Shown one piece after another: positions 7,661 through 15,896 of a DNA stretch of 15,896 nt. Positions within the stretch are counted from its first letter, which is position 1. Every line of letters starts with the position of its first letter. Where the stretch lies: contig JANBQC010000486.1 in assembly GCA_027576995.1 (NCBI GenBank), positions 1,624 to 17,519 of the forward strand. The letters run 5' to 3'. The stretch comes from Dimargaris cristalligena. Its lineage: Eukaryota > Kickxellomycota > Dimargaritomycetes > Dimargaritales > Dimargaritaceae. The position numbers and the translations under genes were made by a program. Below the pieces are notes generated by a model that saw nothing but the letters and a program-made list of their open reading frames with translations, made no database searches and had not been told where the DNA came from.

Positions 7661-9418
7661 TATATGTTGCCCTCGCTTGACTACCCCTCCCATCCACCCT
7701 CCTATCCTGTTGATTTTTACGAACGATTGTATTCTTTCGCGCATTACATCCCCTAATTCACTCGCTCCTTCATCCGCTTACTCAATTCTTATCTATTTCC
7801 TCCCCTTTTATTCGGTTTCGACTTTGTTGGTTTCGTCTGCCCGCATCTGTGTGATACCTTGTTTTGTTTTTCCCTCCATTTTTGTTTTGCCTTTCATTTT
7901 ATTGCAGACCTGTATAGTGATTTATGTTCAAGTATTAATTAGTGAGCTGTGCTCTGGCTTTCCACCATTCCATTGTACCTTTTTTGAATTGCCGTGCTTG
8001 GGCTTGTAAGTTATAATCACAGTATGGTGGCATTGGTATAGCAATGGTGGACCAAGGTGAGTTTAAGGTGGGGTAGTCTGTGTGATGTATGTTTCATCTA
8101 AGCAGCCATTGGCCCATATAAAGAGTGTGTGTCAGCCTAGGCCAGCTTACTAGAGGATAATTCTAGACTGAAGGGATCTATCTATCGGCAAGCATTCGCG
8201 GCTAACCACTTTGTCGAATAAGGTCAGATCACGCACATTGATCCTTCGTAAAAGGACGTGGTGGGGAATGTCTATGGGTGCCAGCAGTGTGAAAGTGCTA
8301 TTTTTTTAACTAGTTTTCCATGTAATACTATGTTTCAAAATTTATATTTGAAGTGTGCGGGGGTGGTCGCATGACAGTACTATTAATCTCGTTTTTGCAT
8401 ATGTGACCCATTTTTCTCCTGCACATTTATTCGCTGTAACTTTATTTTTAATTCCGATAATTATTGGATCCAGGTGCTTTTATCATTGAAATAAATGTGG
8501 CTGGGTGTTGTAGAATACCCAGCTAATCATTCCTATTATTAGCTACTTGAATAGTTGGATTTTTTGAAGTATCGATTGGCTATAGTTAGTGGCTTTGTCC
8601 GCTTAGGGGTTCTAAAACAAAGACCATTTAATATGCGATATACTCCCCCTGAAGGAGTGGCCATTCGAATCAGAATTGCATCGGGCCACAATTATGGATG
8701 AGATATAGTGCATGATGACTGCATGATGTAGTGACAGGCTAGTCTAAATATACAATGGCGCACCCCGGCTTATACACGACATTTCATATCGATGGAATTC
8801 AGCACGGCTGTTGGGTATTTCGAATAAATTATAAAAAGGAAAAATACTTTAGCTAGTACACCCCTCTTTTTAACACCCGATATTTTCTTTGTATAGTTGG
8901 ATCAACCCTTTCTCCTGTGTTGATGTTTCAGAAACCCATTTGCAGTCAGTAGATTACAAGTGCTGAAGAATCGGTATAAATGGGATGAATGGCCGATGGT
9001 ATTCTTCCTACCAATATAATGCAACAAATTTATAGTAATAACACACTGGCAAGTGGTCTGAAAGCTGGACGGGTCATATTTAGAGAAATTGGACCAATAA
9101 TGGGCTGAGCATGGATAGAGGGAGGTATTTATACACTAAGTATTAGTCCCGGCCTAAGGCATTTTTTGGTTTAGTGCAGTCCAATAAAAACATAGGTTGT
9201 ATAGTAAACTACTAATGCGTGGCTATAGGGAAGGGCGATAGGAAGTGGATGTCAAGGATATTTCGTGGTGCCGGGAGCGGTTACCCCCAGCAAAGGCCTT
9301 TGATCCTTTGTAAAATGCCACCCGCATTCCTTTATTTATATTTCATGGGCCAGGGTCGTTTGTCGAGTGCCATTATCAAATACGTTTGCCATGTCCCTCC
9401 TCACTAATACTAAGATAG
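7661..9418. other. Intergenic stretch without recognised genes
   Basis: Positions ~7677-7900 are pyrimidine-rich and could be extended H1 3' sequence. The open stretch there (to 8009) has a low-complexity Phe/Leu/Pro translation typical of T/C-rich DNA. Positions 8010-9418 are AT-rich with no frame I recognise. The stretch at 9219-9407 (62 codons, GTG start) is unassigned. The only distinct structure is the hairpin at 8499-8524. Confidence 0.5.
8499..8524 (+). repeat. Strong hairpin (11-bp stem, 4-nt loop)
   Basis: GCTGGGT (8500-8506) and ACCCAGC (8517-8523) are exact reverse complements. Extending with two G-U pairs and two A-U pairs gives an 11-bp stem closing the tetraloop GTAG (8510-8513). 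No T-run follows directly, and the nearest coding regions are ~900 bp and ~2.4 kb away, so a terminator role is not supported. It may be part of a structured RNA or a relic of a mobile element. Confidence 0.5.
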
Positions 9419-9524
9419 TCCGACGTCTCGAATCGCTTTGAAAAACGCCAAGTTGGTTAATGAGGTTCGGAATTGCCCATTCGATGATGGTGGATCACCT
9501 TTCCTGGATACTGCCTTCAGACAA
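9419..9524 (+). other. Possible orphan exon
   Basis: A 106-nt segment is bounded on the left by ACTAATACTAAGATAG, which resembles a branch site plus acceptor, and on the right by GTAAGTAT, an excellent 5' splice site. One frame is open throughout and reads ALKNAKLVNEVRNCPFDDGG and then SPFLDTAFRQ. I do not recognise the peptide. No matching flanking exons, start or stop were found, so this could be chance, a gene relic or a retroelement fragment. A minus-strand open stretch (9410-9703) overlaps it and is also unassigned. Confidence 0.2.
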
Positions 9525-10144
9525 GTAAGTATACTCACTACGGGAGCGGTACAGTGAGCGATGGGAAGTGTTAAGGTAGATAAAAATTGATGGTGCTGGT
9601 CATGGCTGGGGGAGTGAAGGGCGATTATACTAGGAGTGCGATGTCGCAGAGTTCCCACTGTGAGCGACTGGAAAGAGGGCGGGGGGGGTATGGACGATGT
9701 CAACCAGATAAATACATCAAAGAGTATATTGGAGCCGAAGAATGTCCGTCCGCTGTTTAAATAAAGGTCGAGTCAGACTAAGAATGTGAAGGCCCTTACG
9801 GCCATCTATTGTATTGGTCCATGGAAGTCGGATGGACTAGGTGATCCCGACCAGCAGGCTCCGTCCAACCCGGGAGTGGTGTGGGAGAGAGAAAGAGGGG
9901 GTGGAACGATTGGTTGTGGAGGCCGAATAGTCCTCTGCCAGGTCGTAAAGCCAGCTCCATGTGAGCAGTGGTGGTTGGGGCCAAGCGTAACTAAGTAGTA
10001 TACCAGGATGGCCAGACTTACAAGCAAGTGTAATCCAACTCCGACGGTTTTGACCTTGGTTGCTTGGAATCTAGTCGGTGGCTTCTGGTTCACGTTCACG
10101 TCCTCGTTCTCGTTCTAGGGTTAGCCCTGGTGCTTCGAGCCATG
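9525..10144. other. Intergenic stretch with a short hexamer repeat
   Basis: No gene is recognised. Overlapping open stretches on both strands at 9786-10099 lack any domain signal. Positions 10088-10117 contain about five imperfect hexamers of the form GTTCAC/GTTCTC. The G-rich run at 9680-9688 is simple sequence. Confidence 0.4.
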
Positions 10145-10934
10145 CGACTAGTTTTCCGGGTGAACGACGCCCCCGTTGGTTAAGCGGGCCGATCGCTATT
10201 AATCAACTATTCCTATATTTAACCTAAGTCATTCGCGCTGGAGAAAAAAGAGAGGAGTTTTAAGTCCATTTGACGTCCTGATATTCCCTCCCGTCCATCC
10301 ACTCAAAATCATCTCTGCGTCAGCGGAACACCCCGCAGATAGACATATATACACCCATACACACACCCCATTTATACACACGTCGCGAGCCAGGCGTCAC
10401 CACTCCACTGGCTACTTCACCCTTTCTTCTCTTCTTCGCTGTCCGCGTGTGCCATTTTATTCCCTGCTATCCAGAGTGCCTGAAGGGGTTTGCTACTTCA
10501 TACCGCCATAAGTCCCCTTCCTACCACTTTTGCCCCTCAACTCCCCCTTCTAGCGTGCCGCGTCCTCAACCTCTTTGGCCTGAATAGTTGAGCCGCGTGT
10601 TCTCTGTTTCATCCCCCTCTACTTTAGTCCGCATTCCCCGTTCAATCCCCGTTCCAAATATTGACCCTAGTATCACTACTCTTCCTATTACTGCTACTTA
10701 CACCACCGCACTACGGTTGCGACTACTACTACTGCTACTACTCCTCCTAATTCCGGTGTAGACTCCCAAACCCCGCTCTTTAGTTACGCCTGATTCCCCT
10801 TCGGCTTCGGACGTTTCCCAGTCTGCCTTTTTACCCTAACTCTCCCACCACAATTTCGCCCACTGTGCCTCTTGCACACCTCCTCGCACACCTTCCCGCA
10901 CCTCGCCCCCTCCTCCTCTTCGCTCGGCGGCGCC
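10145..10934 (+). promoter_or_regulatory. Upstream region and long ATG-free leader of the APSES gene
   Basis: This 790-nt stretch contains no ATG on the plus strand in any frame, and from ~10270 onward it is strongly pyrimidine-rich. A TATATA element lies at 10346-10351, after which ~580 nt of ATG-free sequence precede the start codon. A CTA-type trinucleotide repeat is present (~10722-10745). The pattern suggests a long 5' UTR kept free of upstream AUGs. The TATA assignment is inference; the transcription start could lie elsewhere in the stretch. Confidence 0.5.
10722..10745 (+). repeat. CTA trinucleotide repeat in the APSES leader
   Basis: Imperfect tandem CTA/CTG triplets lie in the pyrimidine-rich stretch upstream of the APSES start codon. 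Confidence 0.7.
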
Positions 10935-13900
10935 ATGAGTCAGACTCCCACGACGGGTGGTAATCTGTACCGGGCCGTATACGCCGGGGTGGCCGTGGTG
11001 GAGTGTCATATTCTAGGAACCGTGGTGATGCGTCGCTGCGAAGACTGCTTTATCAATGCCACCCAGATTCTCAAAGCCGCCGACCTCGACAAGCCCCGGC
11101 GAACGCGTATTCTCGAACGCCAAATCCATCCCTATGAACACGAAAAGGTCCAGGGCGGTTACGGTCGGTACCAGGGTACCTGGATCCCGCTCCCCGGGGC
11201 GGTGGTGCTGGCCCGGGAACACGGCGTGTATGCTGACCTGCAACAACTGCTCGAGTTGACCCCCGAACAGCTGGCTCGTTTACCGACCGTGCCCCGCCAG
11301 CGGGCCGTCAGTGGAAACAGCGGGGGAGGAGTTGCCAGTCCGCGTTCGACTAACCAGGCCGCGGCTAAACGTAAAAATACGGCGGCTCCTATTCTACCCG
11401 CGCGCCGAGCTGCCCCGGGGAGTAGCGCACTGGGAAAATCGACCGGAGGAGGAACAAGAGGGGGAGGAGGCTATAGTTCGGCGGGGGTTCCTAGTGGTAG
11501 TTTGGCTAATACCGGCTATGTCGGTAATGGTAATAATACCGAATCGCTGGAATACACGCCCCAGCCCAAACGGGTGCGGGTTGGATATACTCCTACTACC
11601 ACTGCCGCCGTTTCGGCGTATTCGACTAGTTCGACTGGCCCGAAACCCCTTGGACCGCCCGGCGCCAATGTCCTACCGACCCCCAATTCAATTTCCACCC
11701 AATCTAGCCATTCCGTCTTGACTCCCACGGCCCCCCGCGGCACGGGCCTGATGGCTGCGGGAACCCCCCACAGCCCGATCTGGCCCCTGGCTAGCCCCCT
11801 AGGTAAACCGCCCCCAGGCGCCCTGCTACGGATGCCCGGCCTGACTCGCCACCCCGACTCCCGTCGGGGCTCGACTTCCCATAGATCCGCAATGGATATG
11901 GGTGATGGCAACCATGGCGAGGACCAGCCGGGCGATGAGACCGAAACTGACGGCAGCGAATACGAGGACCGTACAGATGCCGAGCGAAGGCCGCTGGTAG
12001 GCGGTGCTACTAGACCCGGCTCGTCTCCCTCTTTGGCACCCATCTACAAATACCAGCCGGAACTTGGTCACCGACCGCTGGCTCTTTTTGCCCAGCCCAG
12101 CGTGTCCATGGCCTCCCGATCGAAGGTTCCTCCGCCTTCACTGTCTATGGCCCCTTCGCTAAATTCTGCCCGTTCAGTTTCTAATTTCACCCCCAACCCG
12201 CGTTCCATCGGTGATGGATCAGTTGTCGAGCCCTTACGTAGCCCAGCTAATTCCTCCTCTGGCCATCATCATCCTCACCGTCACCATCCCCACTCCCACC
12301 AAAATCAGGTACGGTATCGTAGTATTTCCGCCCACAATTCGCCTCTCACACGCATGCCCGAGTATCCGCCTCCCGAGACTCCTACCCGACTGCTGTACTC
12401 CAATAGTCGGAATGAGTTACATTTGCAGCCCAGAACATCCCAGATATTCACTTCGTTAGGTCAGTACGTTCGCGGTCCCCTATCCCCGTTCACCCGTCTC
12501 TTGATTCGTGCATTCCATGATGATCCCTCTTTGCCTCCGCCTTCTTTTCTGGTGAAGCCACTCCCCGACTGTCGCATGGACGACCCTATCGATACCCACC
12601 TAAATACCACTTTGCACTGGGCCGCTGCGTACGGGCGCCTCGAGATGATCGAAGTACTGATCAAACACGGTGCTGACCTGGGCCTATTAAACCAGAACCA
12701 CCAGTGGGCCCTCGTAACCGCCGTAGTTGGTGTGACCATGGGTCCTTCGCGACTTCCCGACTCGGAATGCCCAGATTCCGTCGAACTCCTTAACCGTACG
12801 GTGACTCACTCATCCCGTTACGGAGTGGGCGCCTTCCCCCGGATCTTAGCCTTGCTTCACCCGACGCTTATGTGTGTCAGTCCATCCGGCTGGTCGGTCT
12901 TTCACTATCTCGTGGATGCCACCCGTCACCGACAACTAAGTCCGGTGCTGGCCCATTACTATCTACAGTCTCTGCTGAATTATTTCATTGAGCACCGTTT
13001 GAACCCTGATATTATAGCTCACCGAAATCATGAAGGCCATACGGCCCTTGATATGACCCTCCAAACCCAGGGACATCCGTCACTCCAGGTGTTAGTCGAC
13101 TCCCTTCAGTCATTTATGTCTGCTTTAACCACCCCCCTTCCGGCAATGCCTAATCGTCGCCACTCATCTTATAGTAATCTGCCGCCGCCTACTGTCCCGT
13201 TGGACCATTGGCCAACTGCCTCCTCTCGAGCGGACGAAGGGCCAGTAACTGCACCTATGCAACCCTCCTTCGCTAACAATGGACCGTGGGATAGATCGTG
13301 TACTATGGACAGTGATGATCCAGTCTATCGCCCCGCCTCTAATTCCCCCGGAGTAACTCCACTCCCGTCCTTCCACTCCCACTCTAATACTCACACTTAC
13401 GCATACCAACCCCCGGCGTCAGAAAACCAGGGCACCCAGGGCTTTACTACTATGACCACGCCGCTGTTCACGCCACCGCGTCCTAGACATCCCCACCAGC
13501 GTCGAACCTCCCTCCAGGTTATCCGAGAATCACCAGGGAAACCCTTCGCCTACGATCGCCATGCTCCCGCTGCTACGGCTCTGAGTCCCCTGGGTCCAAA
13601 ACCAATGGGTGGACCGCACCGGGTTTTCACCGCTCCCCAGCCCCTTATGGGGTTGGGTTCGATTTCGACCCAGGCGGCTGGTCAGAGTTCCACTACTGGC
13701 ACAGGCAGCCCCCCAACCATGGGTCGCAAACCACACGTCGAACGACCTTCCGCAAGCAGCGAAGTCGCGTCGGCCCAAATGAACTGCACCTCGTCCAGCC
13801 CGGCCCACGCAACTGACTCCTATAACCGGGGCCCACCCGTCCCGACCCCTGATTCCGCACGGGATCAAGCGGCACGACTCCGACTTCCTCTCCGGCGTCG

Positions 13901-15563
13901 TTCATTTCTCGGTCTAGCTTCGGTGACCCACCGCCCCCCCGTTCCCTCATCTCCTGCAGTACCTTCTACGGAGCCGACCCCCTCTCGGGTGGCGACCGCG
14001 AACACTGTAATAGACGAGTCCACCGGTGGCCCCCCGCTCCGCAGCCAAGCCCCAGTTGATCTAGCCCCGATGGACCACTGTGCTCAACCCTCCGACCGCT
14101 ACGATCGTGCCATTGGTACTCTTACCGACCATGTGTCCGATGTTGTTCGCACTAGACGTATAGACCATTTGGATACCCTCAAGGAGTACTGGCAACAGCA
14201 GCGCCTTTTGGCCCAAACCTTGGCCATCGTAAAGGCCGAGACCCAGCGTATCCGCCAGGAAACCCAGGCTTTAAAAGCGGGCTTGGACGAGCCTTACCAA
14301 GTTCGGGGGCGCTCCGATGGGAGTCAGCCCGGTCCTAACTCTGTATCATCGGAGACTAAACCTGGGTCGCAGTTGGTAATATCCACTAAGGTTGAGGCCC
14401 AAGCCGAGGCTCAGGCATTACAGGAAGTGGCCCGAGCTGCTCTTAGTCAGCGCTTACAGGAATGTGTTTGCCGCTATCAGGGCCAACTGGAACGTCATGC
14501 TTCTTCCCAACCCGACCGAGACAGGACTCCACCTCTATCTACTGCCCCAATGACCCCTAAAGTTTGTTCATTAGGTCGGCAGGACTCTGCTCTTGCCAAT
14601 ACGGAGACCAAAGAGGCTAGCACGCCACCTAGTCAACATACGCACACAGTGTTTACCAGCCCATTCCTACCCTCTCGACGGTCATCGATGTCGTCCGTGC
14701 TTCGTTCACCGAGCCAAGCGGTTTCCCCACCCGATAGTCCCTCGGACATTCGTCCCTTGGGCTGGAATGCTCAAGATCAATCAGCAAAGCCCGCGCCCCC
14801 CAATCAAGCCAAGTCTGGCGATACAGTGTCGCCTGCCATGGCGGCTACTGATGCGGATTTGGTCGAGTTCCTCAAGCGCGAGTGTACCACCCGCCAAGCC
14901 GATCTTATTCAGTTGGTCCCCACGCTTCTTTCGACATTGCTCGAAAAGGACTGCCTTGATCTTCCGGCGGTGGGCTATTGCCTGGACCGCATGGATGATG
15001 CCCTCCAAACCGCCGTTCAAAAGTTTGCCAATAGCTTGGCCAGTCATGACAAGGCGCAACAATTATCGACTTCCACTTCACCGGGATTGCCACCGTCATC
15101 GTCAACTGCCACGGCCACAGCCACCACGGCCAAGTTGACCTTTTCGTCCCCTGCCCCGTCATCTCCCATATCGGAAGGCCAGTCTACTCCGACCGGTCGT
15201 GGTCACGGGGAAGCAGCGGCACCGACTACTTTGTATAATCCGCAACATGGGCTGGCCCCACTGCCCCCGCCTTCCCCCATATCGTTGCTGCCTGGATCAA
15301 CCGGGGCTATTCGCTCATCCACTGATTTGGACTCCGCTTCCCCCGAGCCTACAACCGGTATCCCGCCGCTGGTTTTGCCGTCAGTGGTGGTTGGTCCACG
15401 GGACCGTATGGCCATGTATCAACAGATCCTGGCCAAAGGGATTGGTATGCCCTACCACCGCATTGAAAGCTCCCTACCGGATATTCTGAAATCTTTAGAG
15501 AAAAAGGTCCGGCAACAACAGCGAATTCGACAGCAACCACCAATGGCCATCTCCAGCAAATGA
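10935..15563 (+). CDS. APSES-type transcription factor with ankyrin repeats (Swi4/Mbp1 family, MBF/SBF DNA-binding subunit)
   Basis: An intron-free frame of 1542 residues. Residues ~12-108 are an APSES (KilA-N-like) DNA-binding domain with the hallmarks FINATQILKAAD, RRTRILE and EKVQGGYGRYQGTWIPL, very close to Mbp1/Swi4/Res. Residues ~110-515 are Ser/Pro/Thr-rich and probably disordered. This part has a basic PKRVRV cluster (possible nuclear signal), an acidic block (~320-351) and a His-rich block (~443-457). Residues ~550-725 carry the degenerate ankyrin repeats typical of the family: TTLHWAAAYGRLEMIEVLIK near 558-577, SGWSVFHYLVDA, and HRNHEGHTALDM at ~696-707. Coiled-coil-like segments follow (~1076-1118 and ~1155-1190). 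The end (~1492-1530, MYQQILAKGIGM) resembles the C-terminal segment that in yeast contacts Swi6. The family activates G1/S genes in the nucleus. ATG 10935 is the first in frame after a TGA at 10791 and has G at -3. Typical relatives are ~600-1100 residues, so this one is unusually long. S866-P-G-K fits a CDK site. Which paralogue it is cannot be decided here. Confidence 0.93.
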   Translation: MSQTPTTGGNLYRAVYAGVAVVECHILGTVVMRRCEDCFINATQILKAADLDKPRRTRILERQIHPYEHEKVQGGYGRYQGTWIPLPGAVVLAREHGVYADLQQLLELTPEQLARLPTVPRQRAVSGNSGGGVASPRSTNQAAAKRKNTAAPILPARRAAPGSSALGKSTGGGTRGGGGYSSAGVPSGSLANTGYVGNGNNTESLEYTPQPKRVRVGYTPTTTAAVSAYSTSSTGPKPLGPPGANVLPTPNSISTQSSHSVLTPTAPRGTGLMAAGTPHSPIWPLASPLGKPPPGALLRMPGLTRHPDSRRGSTSHRSAMDMGDGNHGEDQPGDETETDGSEYEDRTDAERRPLVGGATRPGSSPSLAPIYKYQPELGHRPLALFAQPSVSMASRSKVPPPSLSMAPSLNSARSVSNFTPNPRSIGDGSVVEPLRSPANSSSGHHHPHRHHPHSHQNQVRYRSISAHNSPLTRMPEYPPPETPTRLLYSNSRNELHLQPRTSQIFTSLGQYVRGPLSPFTRLLIRAFHDDPSLPPPSFLVKPLPDCRMDDPIDTHLNTTLHWAAAYGRLEMIEVLIKHGADLGLLNQNHQWALVTAVVGVTMGPSRLPDSECPDSVELLNRTVTHSSRYGVGAFPRILALLHPTLMCVSPSGWSVFHYLVDATRHRQLSPVLAHYYLQSLLNYFIEHRLNPDIIAHRNHEGHTALDMTLQTQGHPSLQVLVDSLQSFMSALTTPLPAMPNRRHSSYSNLPPPTVPLDHWPTASSRADEGPVTAPMQPSFANNGPWDRSCTMDSDDPVYRPASNSPGVTPLPSFHSHSNTHTYAYQPPASENQGTQGFTTMTTPLFTPPRPRHPHQRRTSLQVIRESPGKPFAYDRHAPAATALSPLGPKPMGGPHRVFTAPQPLMGLGSISTQAAGQSSTTGTGSPPTMGRKPHVERPSASSEVASAQMNCTSSSPAHATDSYNRGPPVPTPDSARDQAARLRLPLRRRSFLGLASVTHRPPVPSSPAVPSTEPTPSRVATANTVIDESTGGPPLRSQAPVDLAPMDHCAQPSDRYDRAIGTLTDHVSDVVRTRRIDHLDTLKEYWQQQRLLAQTLAIVKAETQRIRQETQALKAGLDEPYQVRGRSDGSQPGPNSVSSETKPGSQLVISTKVEAQAEAQALQEVARAALSQRLQECVCRYQGQLERHASSQPDRDRTPPLSTAPMTPKVCSLGRQDSALANTETKEASTPPSQHTHTVFTSPFLPSRRSSMSSVLRSPSQAVSPPDSPSDIRPLGWNAQDQSAKPAPPNQAKSGDTVSPAMAATDADLVEFLKRECTTRQADLIQLVPTLLSTLLEKDCLDLPAVGYCLDRMDDALQTAVQKFANSLASHDKAQQLSTSTSPGLPPSSSTATATATTAKLTFSSPAPSSPISEGQSTPTGRGHGEAAAPTTLYNPQHGLAPLPPPSPISLLPGSTGAIRSSTDLDSASPEPTTGIPPLVLPSVVVGPRDRMAMYQQILAKGIGMPYHRIESSLPDILKSLEKKVRQQQRIRQQPPMAISSK

Positions 15564-15896
15564 CTAACCTGGTAATCTTTGTAGGAGGCACGTCCCGTAA
15601 AGATTTTCGCCTGGTTTCAAAATGCCATCCGATTTACTGGGCCATGTCGATGAATCTCCCCTTTACTTCTATTAATTTTTTTCTAAAGAACAAAAATCAA
15701 AAAATAATAATAATCTTGCTTCATTGTCCCTTTACTAAGTCTAAACTTACTCCGAGAATTATTTCGATCTAGCCCCCACAATCCACACGTACGCTACTTT
15801 TGTAAATTTTTTAAATGACTCTTGCATTACATTTCTCTCCTTATTCACTTGCACTTTGCAATATATGCCACCCATCTCCTTGCTTGTTTTTTTTTG
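15564..15896 (+). other. 3' flank and probable 3' UTR of the APSES gene
   Basis: The sequence turns AT-rich after the TGA. AAAATAATAATAAT near 15698-15712 and other A/T runs are candidate polyadenylation elements. The open stretch at 15560-15772 is a low-complexity artefact. No further gene is visible before the window ends. Confidence 0.45.

Noticed and set aside
7606..7700. Search for a metazoan-type histone 3' stem-loop after H1
   Set aside because: No matching stem-loop is present. Fungal histone mRNAs are normally polyadenylated.
10872..10934. Upstream extension of the APSES frame to a TTG at 10872
   Set aside because: No ATG lies in the extension, nuclear fungal genes rarely start at TTG, and the ATG at 10935 directly precedes the APSES domain with a purine at -3.
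11516..12043. 175-codon minus-strand frame inside the APSES gene
   Set aside because: A shadow of the GC-rich APSES coding sequence, with no recognisable domain.
13640..13690. tRNA-like GGGTTCGATT...CGACCC pattern
   Set aside because: It lies within the APSES coding sequence, and no acceptor stem, D-arm or anticodon arm can be built around it.

Overview
The window looks like nuclear DNA from a fungus, probably an early-diverging (zygomycete-grade) lineage, although the placement is only an inference. The evidence is a complete Swi4/Mbp1-type APSES transcription factor (a fungus-specific family), a single-globular-domain histone H1 gene with one short GTACGT...CTAAC...AG intron, pyrimidine-rich leaders and polyadenylation-type 3' ends. 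No bacterial gene organisation, tRNA, rRNA or CRISPR array was seen.

Layout. (1) Positions ~388-2060, plus strand: a heavily decayed Ty3/gypsy-type retrotransposon pol region. It is readable only as short fragments in shifting frames, but they lie in the canonical order: retropepsin end, reverse transcriptase, connection segment, integrase. (2) ~2061-4440: AT-rich DNA with no recognisable gene, containing palindromes and a TA repeat. (3) ~4451-4860: a TG/CTGT microsatellite followed by a GC- and CpG-rich, promoter-like island with no recognised gene behind it. (4) ~4938-5290: a second, shorter and independently decayed reverse transcriptase fragment. (5) ~5291-6400: no recognised gene, with GA-rich repeats. 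(6) 6401-7605: the histone H1 gene. Its promoter holds a perfect 14-bp direct repeat carrying CCAAT boxes, an ACGCGT (MCB-type) site and a TATA-like element. (7) ~7661-10144: intergenic DNA with one strong hairpin and one orphan exon-like segment. (8) 10145-15563: a ~790-nt ATG-free, pyrimidine-rich upstream region followed by an intron-free 1542-residue APSES/ankyrin protein. (9) 15564-15896: 3' flank.

The two intact genes may be functionally linked. APSES proteins of this class form the DNA-binding half of MBF/SBF, which drives G1/S genes through ACGCGT or CACGAAA-type sites, and histone genes are S-phase genes. An ACGCGT site lies between the CCAAT repeat and the TATA-like element of the H1 promoter. 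That hexamer occurs at least six times in the window, so the regulatory link is a hypothesis. I saw no convincing wholly new system. The least expected items are the double retroelement fossil, the H1 promoter repeat, and the very long APSES protein with its ATG-free leader.
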